A stretch of 16,342 nt of DNA from DATHBD01 sp035296325 (GTDB lineage: Bacteria > Actinomycetota > Actinomycetes > Mycobacteriales > Micromonosporaceae): positions 1 through 16,342 of the forward strand of contig DATHBD010000024.1 in assembly GCA_035296325.1 (NCBI GenBank), given 5' to 3'. Numbering within the stretch: position 1 is the stretch's first letter; each line of letters starts with the position of its first letter. The notes beneath the pieces are model-generated. The model was not told where the DNA came from and searched no databases. It was given only the letters and a program-made list of their open reading frames with translations. The translations under genes were made by a program, and so were the position numbers. Below are positions 6,802-13,950 of this stretch, piece after piece.

Positions 6802-7242
6802 CAACACCAGCGAGCGGTCGCTGCGTCGCTGCCGAACAACCCCGGTAACGAGCTCAGCGGCCGCCTCAGTATCCTCGTGTTCCCAAACCACGATCAGAAA
6901 CCAGCCCGCCTCTTGCAGCCGGGCTGCGGTTTCCCGGTCGCGCTGCTGTGTGCGGGACAACTTCGCGTCCCACCACTGAGCGTTCGATCGGGGGCGAGTA
7001 CCGTGATCCGGACAGGCGTGCCAAAAACAGCCGCGTACTTCCACCGCGACCTTTACCAGCCGAAAAGCAATGTCAACCGTGCGCCGAATCTCCTGGAGAG
7101 GCCGCTGGTGGACCCGAAAGCGGAGGCCACGTCGATGGAGCGCCCGCCTCAACGCCACCTCAGGCCCCGTGTCTCGCGAGCGCTGTGACTGCATGGCGCG
7201 CCGCCTACCAGGAGACGACGGAGCGGGAGATGGTCCAACCAC
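6736..7242 (-). CDS. vsr: Very short patch repair (Vsr-like) DNA mismatch endonuclease
   Basis: Vsr nicks beside T:G mismatches that arise when 5-methylcytosine deaminates, so that the original C is restored. It is commonly coupled to C5 methyltransferases. The 168-aa protein shows the family pattern: an N-terminal MQSQRSRDTGPEVALRRALH, GLRFRVHQRPL, the TVDIAF segment with the catalytic Asp, VAVEVRGCFWHACPDHG with Cys/His metal ligands, and QQRDRETAARLQEAGW followed by FLIVVWEHE. I prefer GTG at 7242, preceded by AGAGG 8 nt upstream, because homologues carry a Ser/Pro-rich lead before MQ; ATG at 7194 is possible. The frame runs open upstream into IS256 pseudogene sequence, which is not part of this gene. 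It converges on the endonuclease gene and overlaps its last 66 bp. Confidence 0.9.
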   Translation of the reverse strand: MVGPSPAPSSPGRRRAMQSQRSRDTGPEVALRRALHRRGLRFRVHQRPLQEIRRTVDIAFRLVKVAVEVRGCFWHACPDHGTRPRSNAQWWDAKLSRTQQRDRETAARLQEAGWFLIVVWEHEDTEAAAELVTGVVRQRRSDRSLVLLAKEEGLSRGVPVGDEGHAGV

Positions 7243-7430
7243 AACGGGAACCTCTGCCAACGGCGAATCTCGTCGAGTCACCAAAAAATCATACGCGGAG
7301 CCAAGAGAGGCCGCTCGGCTGGCACTCTGGGCTGCGTGCTGCGAGTCGAACTGATTGTCATTGCCCAACGTCTGGCCATCTGGGCAGACCTGCTGGTCCG
7401 GCCGGCATAAAGTTGAACCTCCTGCACGGC
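7243..7430. other. Gap between vsr and the IS256 remnant
   Basis: No convincing gene is visible. The minus strand is open in the vsr frame, but the translated sequence is not recognisable as Vsr or IS256 protein. The vsr ribosome binding site and presumably its promoter must lie here. Confidence 0.5.
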
Positions 7431-8184
7431 AAGGCCCGGGTCTCACGGAAAGCCCGATCGGGCGCACCGCCGTCACCGGTCCACAGCCCGAAGATCTCGC
7501 GGGTGCCTCGACCGTCACGGCGAACGCGACGTAGACCGGCCCGTTGGCGACCTTCCCATCACGGATCTTGACGTTGATCGAGTCCCAAAAACGACCAGTA
7601 GAAACTGCTACGGGTCTAGGGGGCGGTTCTGCCACTCGGCCACGCCGTCCATGACCTTGTGGGTGATCGCGGAGATCGTCTGCTTGGACGCGTCGGCCCG
7701 TAAACCTCGACCAGGTTAGCGCTGATCTCCCCGGTCGTCAGCGCTTCGCGGACAGCGACAGCACCATGTCCTCGACCCCGGACAACCGGCGCTGCAGCTT
7801 CCGCACGATCGTCGGCTCAAACGAGCCGGCCCGGTCGCGCGGCGCGCTGAGTTCGACCGGCCGACGTCGGTCAGCACGGTGTTGACCCGGGGTGCGCCTG
7901 CGCGAGTTGCCACTGTTCGCCCGGCCGAGTTGTGCTTGTCTTAGCCGAGATGGTCGGTGATCTCCCCCATCCAGAGCCGACTCCAGCACAATCTTCGTCA
8001 GCTGCTGCAGCAACCCGCCCTCGCCGGACAGTTGCAGGCCCTGCTCAGGGCCCGGTCTAACCAGCTGGTTTACTAGAGCCGGATCCACCCCGGCCTGCAC
8101 CGTCTTGACCCGCCGCGGCCGCTTACTCGTCGTGTCGTCCGAAGCCATCGCAGCAGTATCCGCCGCGCTCGTCGTGATCGTCAT
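7430..8184 (-). pseudogene. IS256 (mutator)-family transposase, decayed and 3'-truncated
   Basis: Translation from ATG at 8184 (GAGAGG just upstream) begins MTITTSAADTAAMASDDTTS. It continues with family segments VDPALVNQLV, EGGLLQQLTKIVLESAL, PRDRAGSFEP and RRLSGVEDMVLSLSAK, with frame jumps in between (NTVLTDVG lies in another frame near 7890). After a stop at 7738 the homology resumes: LTTGEIS, then KVMDGVAEWQNRPLDP near 7640, a stop, and WDSINVKIRDGKVANG followed by VYVAFAVTVE near 7570-7520. It disappears by about 7440, so the C-terminal half with the last catalytic residue is absent. The element is inactive and has run into the upstream side of vsr. Confidence 0.8.
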
Positions 8185-8193
8185 CAGGGGCCT

Positions 8194-8209
8194 CTCACTG
8201 ATCAGTGAG
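8194..8209. repeat. Perfect 16-bp palindrome upstream of the IS256 remnant
   Basis: CTCACTGATCAGTGAG is its own reverse complement. It lies 10 bp upstream of the transposase start codon, so it could be an operator, part of the element's terminal region or an anti-readthrough structure. Confidence 0.5.
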
Positions 8210-8234
8210 TTACACCGAACTTCTTCAGCCCCGT

Positions 8235-8269
8235 GGCTTTCGGCTTTCGGCTTTCGGCTTTCGGCTTTC
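8235..8269. repeat. Heptanucleotide tandem repeat, five copies of GGCTTTC
   Basis: Five perfect tandem GGCTTTC units lie in the gap between the IS256 remnant (5' side) and the 3' end of the metallopeptidase gene. No credible gene spans it. Copy number may vary by slippage. The remaining 8185-8404 shows no gene. Confidence 0.8.
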
Positions 8270-8404
8270 GGCGACCTCTGATCGGAGCGCGCTCGGCCCC
8301 GGAGCACGGCGATTGATCTCGGGTTGCTCGCCTGGGTTTGCCTGGAACACACCGCGTCGGTACTGGTCAGATCAACGCGCGGCCGGAGTCGCGCGGTTCG
8401 CGGC

Positions 8405-9523
8405 TCACTCGGTGACGAGGGTCAGCTTGGCGCGCTTGGGTGGGGTAAGTGTGGTACCGCCGTCGATGGCGGTGGGTACGAGTCCGAAGACGTGGCGGTT
8501 GAGTTCAGCGACGGTGAGGTGCAGGTCGCGGGCGATATCGGCGGGGGCGGAACCGTCGGCTCGCACGGCCTGCAAGACGCTGTCGAGCAGTGGTGAGGTT
8601 TCCCGGGTGATGCCGCCGGGTTCGCTGGTGCGGTACCCGCGCCGGGATAGGTCGACGCAGGCGGTGCGGTAGCCCCAGTCGGTGAGCAGGTCGAGTTCAT
8701 GCAGGCGGTGGGTCAGCGCCATCGCGGCGACCCGCCAGGTCTGCTTCGCAACCAGGATCCGGTCGATCGTCGCGTTGTTCAGGCCGTGGGCAAGGACGCT
8801 GGCGCGGGGCATGAGGAACGCGGCGGCGAAGCGATTGGCTTCCTGTTCGGCGTCGGGGCCGTGCGGAACGTGGTGTTCGCTGTGCAGGACAAGGTGGCCG
8901 AGTTCGTGGGCGGCGTCGAATCGTCCGCGCTCACCGGACTTGGTGGTGTTGAGCAGCACGTACGGGGTTTGGCGCCAGTAGAAGGAGAACGCGTCCACGG
9001 CGGCGCATTCGGCCGCGAGGGAGAACACCCGAACACCGTGGGCCTCCAGGAGCCGGACCAGGCTCCCCAGCGGTGCGACGCCGAGCCCCCAGCGGGCCCG
9101 GACGACCTCTGCCGCCGTCTCCGGATCCAACGTTGGCAGGGAGGGGACTTGCGCTTCGGGAAGGTGGAATCGCTGCTCGATCCATTCGGCGAGCAGCAGA
9201 GCGATCCGCCCAGCCCCGCGGGCGGTGTCGCGCTGGCCCGCCGTGAGCTTGCTGATCGCGCGGAAGCTGATGGCGTCGACGGGGATCTCGTCGACGTCGC
9301 CGGCCTGCAAAAACTCGACTGGCATGTCTAAGGCCGCGGCGAGGCGGCGTAGGACGCCAGGGCTGGGAGTCTGCCGGCCATTCTCGTACGCCGACAGGCT
9401 CCGGACGCTGACCTCGGTCGCCGCGGACAACTCGACGAGCGTCATGCCTCTCCGCTTGCGCGCCAGGATCAGCCGGCTGGGCGTCAACCTCACGTGGCCG
9501 GAGATGGGTCGGGCGCCGCTCAC
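8405..9523 (-). CDS. XRE-ImmA/IrrE-type regulator-metallopeptidase
   Basis: This 372-aa protein fuses an N-terminal XRE helix-turn-helix (about 13-72: SRLILARKRRGMTLVELS, then AATEVSVRSLSAYENGRQTP) to an ImmA/IrrE (COG2856) zinc peptidase domain. The zinc motif HELGH is at 206-210 (RFDAAHELGHLVLH), with a likely third ligand Glu228 in EQEANRFAAAFLMP. Such proteins bind DNA and cleave a partner regulator or respond to stress; in ICEBs1 the separate ImmA cleaves the ImmR repressor. The GTG start at 9523 overlaps the upstream gene's TGA in a GTGA, so the two are translationally coupled. The C-terminal tail (about 300-372) is not recognised. It could control a mobile element or act as the regulatory half of a toxin-antitoxin or defence pair; the sequence does not decide. 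Confidence 0.9.
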   Translation of the reverse strand: MSGARPISGHVRLTPSRLILARKRRGMTLVELSAATEVSVRSLSAYENGRQTPSPGVLRRLAAALDMPVEFLQAGDVDEIPVDAISFRAISKLTAGQRDTARGAGRIALLLAEWIEQRFHLPEAQVPSLPTLDPETAAEVVRARWGLGVAPLGSLVRLLEAHGVRVFSLAAECAAVDAFSFYWRQTPYVLLNTTKSGERGRFDAAHELGHLVLHSEHHVPHGPDAEQEANRFAAAFLMPRASVLAHGLNNATIDRILVAKQTWRVAAMALTHRLHELDLLTDWGYRTACVDLSRRGYRTSEPGGITRETSPLLDSVLQAVRADGSAPADIARDLHLTVAELNRHVFGLVPTAIDGGTTLTPPKRAKLTLVTE

Positions 9524-10164
9524 GCCGTGCGTCGGGTGACGACGACGTCCGGTTCGGCCACCGGCTGCTGCTGGGTCGGGCGCACCACCGGTTCCGCCGC
9601 GATCGCTGGCAGAATGAGCCGCTCAATCCAGGTATCGATGTAGCCGTCGACCATCGAGTCGGGCAGCGACAACTCCGAGCGGATCTCCCCGTCCGTGACG
9701 TTGTACAGCAGCACCCAGGTGGTGGTGCCATCGATGTCGACGTCGACCGGCTCCTCATCACCGAGGTCCAGGGGGAGGGTCAGCTGCAGGAAGTTGCGGC
9801 TGACCGCCTCGACGGTGGCCACCCCCTTCTCATACCGGGTCGACGGCATCAGCTGGACGACCCCGGTCGCGGCGTCGCCGAGCGTCGCGATGATCGCCAC
9901 GCGCCGGTCCGGGCTGACCGTCCGTGCCAGGTTGCGGGGGTTGTCGAACGACCAGCCGAGCGGGACAAGTTGCTCACGGAGGAGCCGTACGGTGCGCGAG
10001 TAGCGGGCCATGCCCTGCATGTTGGGCGGATCGAGCTCGGTATACGTGCGGGCCTCAGCGTCGGCACCGCGCAGGGCGAACTCCAGGAACTCCGCCGTCA
10101 ACCCCAACTCGGCCAGCCGGTCCCCCACCCGTTCGCCGTCGTACACCTGGCACTGCTGCCGCAT
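9520..10164 (-). CDS. Conserved-looking protein of unknown function coupled to the XRE-ImmA gene
   Basis: I do not recognise this 214-aa protein. It has no signal peptide and no membrane segment. It is mixed alpha/beta in appearance, with an N-terminal acidic helical part (GERVGDRLAELGLTAEFLEF), a central region with hydrophobic strands (RRVAIIATLGD, TWVLLYNV), an acidic stretch (LPLDLGDEEPVDVDIDGT) and a Pro/Gln-rich tail. The ATG at 10164 is supported by a GGGGAGGGGA just upstream. Its stop overlaps the GTG of the XRE-ImmA gene by four bases, so they are made as a pair, probably stoichiometrically. The natural hypothesis is that it is the substrate, inhibitor or effector regulated by the metallopeptidase. 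Confidence 0.8.
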   Translation of the reverse strand: MRQQCQVYDGERVGDRLAELGLTAEFLEFALRGADAEARTYTELDPPNMQGMARYSRTVRLLREQLVPLGWSFDNPRNLARTVSPDRRVAIIATLGDAATGVVQLMPSTRYEKGVATVEAVSRNFLQLTLPLDLGDEEPVDVDIDGTTTWVLLYNVTDGEIRSELSLPDSMVDGYIDTWIERLILPAIAAEPVVRPTQQQPVAEPDVVVTRRTA

Positions 10165-10697
10165 CCCGGTCCCCTCCCCGCGGACACCGCCCGCTTCCCG
10201 AAATTCTCCCTCATCGGAGGACCAGAAACGGGAAGCGCGCCGTCGGCGTGTCGGCGTGGTCGCCGAGCGGACGCTGTCAGTACCGTCTCCGTCACGCTGG
10301 CCCGGTTTGAGCCGTGGACGCTCAAGATCACGTAGTGGTCCTCAACCGCGGCCCTGGTCCTCGGGAAGTGTCCGCGCAGTCGGGCGGTCATTAGGAACCG
10401 GGCGTCCGGCAGCAGCCGAGTTCGCTCTGCGCGAGCGCCGCGTCGAGCCTGAAGCCGTTAGTCTCGGCGGCCAGCCAGCGGTCACCGAACGTGATGGCGA
10501 CGGCATTGATAACCGGCTTCTAACGCATCGTCCGTCGGGCGTGGCCGGTGCCGGTGCCGGTGGAGTGCAGGCTGCGGCCACACATTCAGACGCTTCAAAA
10601 GCGGCCTACGCCGTCGGGAAACGGTCCCGTACATGTACCGCCTTGCGGAGGGCAAGAACAAATCGCACTCGTTTAGCAAATCATCACCTTGCTGACC
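10165..10697. other. Gene-poor gap at the outer end of the integrase module
   Basis: No reading frame here looks like a protein. The leader of the 10164 gene lies at its left. At its right it adjoins the integrase 3' end, where an attachment site would be expected for an int-xis module. I looked for a tRNA 3' fragment and saw none, so the junction is unidentified. Confidence 0.45.
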
Positions 10698-12242
10698 TCA
10701 ATATCGTCGTCGTTGAACGAGACGAACCCGTTCCACGCCGCAGCACAGTAGCGGCCGACGTGAGTACGCCGAAGCGCGAGCAGTTATGCCGGCCTCTGGC
10801 CGGCGGCGGGGGATGAGGTCGGCGGCGGCGTCGGCGTTGGCGTGTTGGAGTTCCAGGATGACCGAGGTGTACGTGTCGGAGGTGATGGCGAGGTTGGCAT
10901 GACCGAGGGTTTCCTGGACTTCTTTCATATCGGCGCCGCCGTGGCGTAGGTAGGTGGCGGCGCAGTGGCGGAGGTCGTGGAGACGCACCGGCGGTAGACC
11001 GCTGCGGGCGATGAGGTGTTCGAATCGGTCGGAGACGGTCTGTGGGTGCCAGGCCTGGCCGTCGGGTTGGACGAAGAACAGGCCGGTGTCGGGCCAGGTG
11101 TCGCCGCGTGCTTGACGCCAGTCGGCGCGCATCGCGAGGTAGGAGCGCAGGGCCGAAGTGGTGGTGGGGCCGAGCGGGATGACGCGGTCGCCGGCGTCGC
11201 TCTTGACTGGGGTGGTGATGGTCCGGTAGCCCACGGTGGTGATCTGTTGTGTGATCGCGACGTGACCGTTGTCGAGGTCGACGTCGTCATCGCGGAGCCC
11301 GACGGCTTCACCCCGGCGAAGCCCGCGGTGCAGGATGAGCGCGAACATGGCGTACAGGGCGATGTCGTCGGTTTCGGCGTAGTCGAGGAAGGCGCCGGCT
11401 TGAGTAGGGGTCCACACCATGACCGGGCTGGGGCGGTTGCCGTTGTTCTTCCACCGGGTGACCGCCTTGTCGGTCCAGACCCGCGCCTTGGGTCGTTTCG
11501 CGGACGGTAGCTCCACGCCGATGGCGGGGTTGGTGTCGATGAGCTTGGCCTTGTGCATGGCGTCGTTGAGGGCCTTGCGGAGGGTGGCGCGCAGCCGTTG
11601 CTGGCTGGCCGGCCCCACGGTGCGCATGCCCCTGACGGCGGCCCGCGCCTTGGGGTCCGTGCCCGCGCGAGCGTTCTCGATCTCGGCGTTGCGGACGCTG
11701 ATAGCGGTGAACATGGCTTCGATGTGGTGCGACCGTAGGTCCTGCAGCCCGATCTTGCCGAGGTGCGGGATCAGGTATGTGGTGATGTGGTCGTGGTAGC
11801 CGCGGATGGTCTTCTCGGCCAGTCCGCGCCGGCCGGCGAGCCACCCGGTGAGGTACTCGGCGACGGTGACCGCTGTGGTGGCGGGGACGCCGGCGCGTAC
11901 CCGCCGGGCGATGGTGTCCCGGTCGGGTAGCGGGGCGCCGGGCTTACAGTTCTGCAGCAGGGTGCCGATCTCGATGGCGAGTGCCTGGTCGGTGCCGGCG
12001 AGGTCGAGCAGTCCACGGGCGTGGTCGCGTTCGGCCACGGCGGCGTCGCGGCTGTCGAAGCCGCTGCGGCGCAGTTGGCGGCGCTTGTTGCCGGGTAGAG
12101 CGGGGAGTTCGAGTTGGTAGGCCCAGGTGCCGTGGGTCGGGTTCCATCCGCCGCTGGTGCGGCGAAGCTTGGGGCAGCGGGCGCCGAGCCGGCGCCCGCT
12201 GTCGGTGCAGGTACAGCGTTTGGAGACGGATCCTTCCGTCAT
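10698..12242 (-). CDS. int: Tyrosine recombinase / integrase of an actinomycete integrative element
   Basis: This is a site-specific recombinase that integrates and, with the neighbouring Xis-like protein, excises the element. ATG at 12242 is chosen because GAGGAG lies 9 nt upstream, giving 514 aa. A cysteine-bearing N-terminus (SKRCTCTDSG, ARCPKLRR) leads into the arm-binding part. The core-binding domain starts near 125 (VTVAEYLTGWLAGRRGL). The catalytic residues are Arg309 (HRGLRRGEAVGL), Lys347 (PVKSDAGDR), His422/Arg425 (RLHDLRHCAAT), His448 (LGHAN) and Tyr458 (SDTYTSV), a complete set. The last 30 or so residues after LIPRRRPEAG are Arg-rich and unlike usual family ends, suggesting a lost original stop. 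The gene lies 77 bp downstream of xis in the same direction. Confidence 0.92.
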   Translation of the reverse strand: MTEGSVSKRCTCTDSGRRLGARCPKLRRTSGGWNPTHGTWAYQLELPALPGNKRRQLRRSGFDSRDAAVAERDHARGLLDLAGTDQALAIEIGTLLQNCKPGAPLPDRDTIARRVRAGVPATTAVTVAEYLTGWLAGRRGLAEKTIRGYHDHITTYLIPHLGKIGLQDLRSHHIEAMFTAISVRNAEIENARAGTDPKARAAVRGMRTVGPASQQRLRATLRKALNDAMHKAKLIDTNPAIGVELPSAKRPKARVWTDKAVTRWKNNGNRPSPVMVWTPTQAGAFLDYAETDDIALYAMFALILHRGLRRGEAVGLRDDDVDLDNGHVAITQQITTVGYRTITTPVKSDAGDRVIPLGPTTTSALRSYLAMRADWRQARGDTWPDTGLFFVQPDGQAWHPQTVSDRFEHLIARSGLPPVRLHDLRHCAATYLRHGGADMKEVQETLGHANLAITSDTYTSVILELQHANADAAADLIPRRRPEAGITARASAYSRRPLLCCGVERVRLVQRRRY

Positions 12243-12319
12243 GGATGAGGACTCCTCGATGCGTGTCGGGGGTGGTGCCGGGTCCGTGTCAGCGATCCAC
12301 GCGTGGATCCGTCGACAGG

Positions 12320-12607
12320 TCAAGTCGTCGGTGCGGCGGATTCCCCCGGTACGTGCAGCACGGTGAGGATGGGCGCCACCGGGACCCGGTAGCGGCCGCC
12401 GACGCGGAGCACCGGGACGGGGAACTGGTCGCGTTTGGCGAGGTCGTAGGCGACGGCGCGGGACAGGCCGAAGATGTCGGCGGCCGTGCGGAGATTGGTG
12501 ACGGCGCCGAGGGCGCGGATGCGGTCGGCGGTCCAGGCCGCTGGTCGGTCACCGTGATCGGCGCTGGTGGCGGTCGTTGGCGTGGTGGTGTGGTCGGCGT
12601 TCGACAT
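12320..12607 (-). CDS. Excisionase / AlpA-like helix-turn-helix protein
   Basis: This 95-aa protein has a disordered Thr/Ala-rich lead (1-25) followed by a winged helix of the MerR/AlpA type: LGAVTNLRTAADIFGLSR, AVAYDLAKRDQFPVPVLRV, then GGRYRVPVAPILTVLHV. This is the standard excisionase-like protein found directly upstream of integrases in actinomycete integrative elements. It bends DNA at att sites and biases recombination toward excision. AAGGA lies 10 nt before the ATG. It is in line with the integrase (77 bp) and the replication-relaxation genes. Function is inferred from fold and neighbourhood. Confidence 0.85.
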   Translation of the reverse strand: MSNADHTTTPTTATSADHGDRPAAWTADRIRALGAVTNLRTAADIFGLSRAVAYDLAKRDQFPVPVLRVGGRYRVPVAPILTVLHVPGESAAPTT

Positions 12608-12776
12608 GGTGATCTCGTCCTTCGCGGAGTGGCTGGCTTGGCTAGTGCGGCGGGTTGCGGTCGCATCCCGCCCAGTGCGTGAGTCGGTTGGTGCCAGGTC
12701 CCACGACCGGGGTGCCCGCTCGTCAGCGGCCGCGTTGACGGCACGGCGGCGACGGCGCCCTGACTAGCGCCCGTGC

Positions 12777-12814
12777 GCCCCCGAGCCGAACCGGAGGTGG
12801 TTCGGCTCGGGGGC
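12777..12814 (-). terminator. Perfect 16-bp stem hairpin behind the second replication-relaxation gene
   Basis: GCCCCCGAGCCGAACC (12777-12792) pairs perfectly with GGTTCGGCTCGGGGGC (12799-12814) around a 6-nt loop. It lies 16 bp beyond the stop codon at 12831, the expected place for a terminator of the leftward gene. It should separate that transcript from xis-int, which would then have its own promoter in 12608-12776. Confidence 0.8.
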
Positions 12815-12830
12815 AATCGCGGCGGTGGCG

Positions 12831-13808
12831 CTACGAGCGCTCGATGTAGCTGTGGGCACCGTCGACGACTGCTTCGTCGTACGGCCGGTTCGGGTCACGG
12901 ATCGGGTGCGGCGCGAGGTTCTCCGCCTCGGTGACATGCGCGTCGTCGTTGGGATGACACACCTGCTCCGTGACGGGCAACTGCTGGAGCGCGAGCCGCT
13001 GCTCGCCCCGGACCGGTAGCCACACCGCCTCGGCCGGGTCTCCGTGCCCGCGGCTGGTGGTAGCGACCGTCAGGCCGGTCAGGTTGGCCCGGTCCAGACG
13101 CCGGCGGATGGCGGCTTCGCGGCGCGCGTCGGCCGCGTGGAACAGCACCGTGGCCACGCCGGTCCGCTGGGCGAGGTCCGGATACCTGTGCACCCGGTCG
13201 GCGATCGGAGCGACCGGAACGTCGCCGGGATCGGGTTCGAGCCAGAATCCGTGCCGCCGGCCGTGGTGAACGAGTTCGCCGTGCCAGGCGGCGTGGCGGG
13301 CCGGTGCAAGGACACCACTGCAGGTTCGCGGTGACCACCAGGTCCGAAGGTCCGTGCCCGGACGGGTTCGTGCGTACGCCGCGAGGTCGACGAACCACTG
13401 ATTGGTGTCCAGGAGTACGGCGGTGCGGGGGTCGGCGCGGAGTCTGTCCCGCTCCTGGAAGACGCGTGCCGGGTTCGGGAGTGGCTCGGCAAGCGGTGAG
13501 GTCAATGCGGCGCCGAACGGGCCGATGGACCACGCGGTTTCGATCGCGGGGATGTCGCCGCGCAGGACCAGGAAGCGGGTCAGCCAGCCGCGGCGGGCCA
13601 GGATCCGCAGCCGGCGTTCAGTGCCCTCGGCCGTTGCGTGGAAGCCCAGTGCGGTGAGTTGTCCGGTGGTCAGCACGCGGTGCTCGGCGAGCATCGCGAT
13701 GGCCCAGCGGTCTCCGGTGGTCGTCCGGCGCAGTGCACGGCCGAACAGTTCGATGTCCACCGGTTTGGTGGACCAGACGGTGAACAGGGTGGGTTGGGTG
13801 GTCGTCAC
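12831..13808 (-). CDS. Replication-relaxation family protein (second copy)
   Basis: This 325-aa protein starts at GTG 13808, with GGAGGT 7 nt upstream. The reading frame is open further upstream, but the ribosome binding site decides the start. An N-terminal winged-helix part (about 20-70: RRTTTGDRWAIAMLAEHR, VLTTGQLTALGF, then ERRLRILARRGWLTRF) is followed by a long domain with WFVDLAAYARTRPG and a region resembling the endonuclease-like fold of the PF13814 replication-relaxation family. Family members are encoded on plasmids and integrative elements of actinomycetes and are thought to act in their replication or transfer, but the biochemical role is not established. It is a diverged paralogue of the next upstream gene (13951-14835) and is followed by a strong terminator. 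Confidence 0.8.
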   Translation of the reverse strand: MTTTQPTLFTVWSTKPVDIELFGRALRRTTTGDRWAIAMLAEHRVLTTGQLTALGFHATAEGTERRLRILARRGWLTRFLVLRGDIPAIETAWSIGPFGAALTSPLAEPLPNPARVFQERDRLRADPRTAVLLDTNQWFVDLAAYARTRPGTDLRTWWSPRTCSGVLAPARHAAWHGELVHHGRRHGFWLEPDPGDVPVAPIADRVHRYPDLAQRTGVATVLFHAADARREAAIRRRLDRANLTGLTVATTSRGHGDPAEAVWLPVRGEQRLALQQLPVTEQVCHPNDDAHVTEAENLAPHPIRDPNRPYDEAVVDGAHSYIERS

Positions 13809-13892
13809 GACAGTGACCTCCAGGTAGGGCCGCGTGGCGCGGCGGGTTGCCGCCGGAGCGTCGGCTCCGACGGGTCGTTCGGATGAACAGAA

Positions 13893-13921
13893 CCGCCACT
13901 CGGCACGGTGCCGAGCGGCGG
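13893..13921 (-). terminator. Hairpin between the two replication-relaxation genes
   Basis: The arms CCGCCACTCGGCA (13893-13905) and TGCCGAGCGGCGG (13909-13921) pair with one A:C mismatch around a CGG loop. The hairpin follows the stop codon at 13951 by about 30 bp, fitting a terminator or attenuator within the leftward gene series. Confidence 0.65.
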
Positions 13922-13950
13922 CGGGATTTGGCGGGCTCAGCCGGGTGCGG

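Noticed and set aside
7243..7635. N-terminal extension of the Vsr frame up to 7635 as a 299-aa protein
   Set aside because: The extra part contains a piece of IS256 transposase (INVKIRDGKVANG) and unrelated sequence. Vsr proteins are about half that length and the GTG at 7242 has a ribosome binding site.
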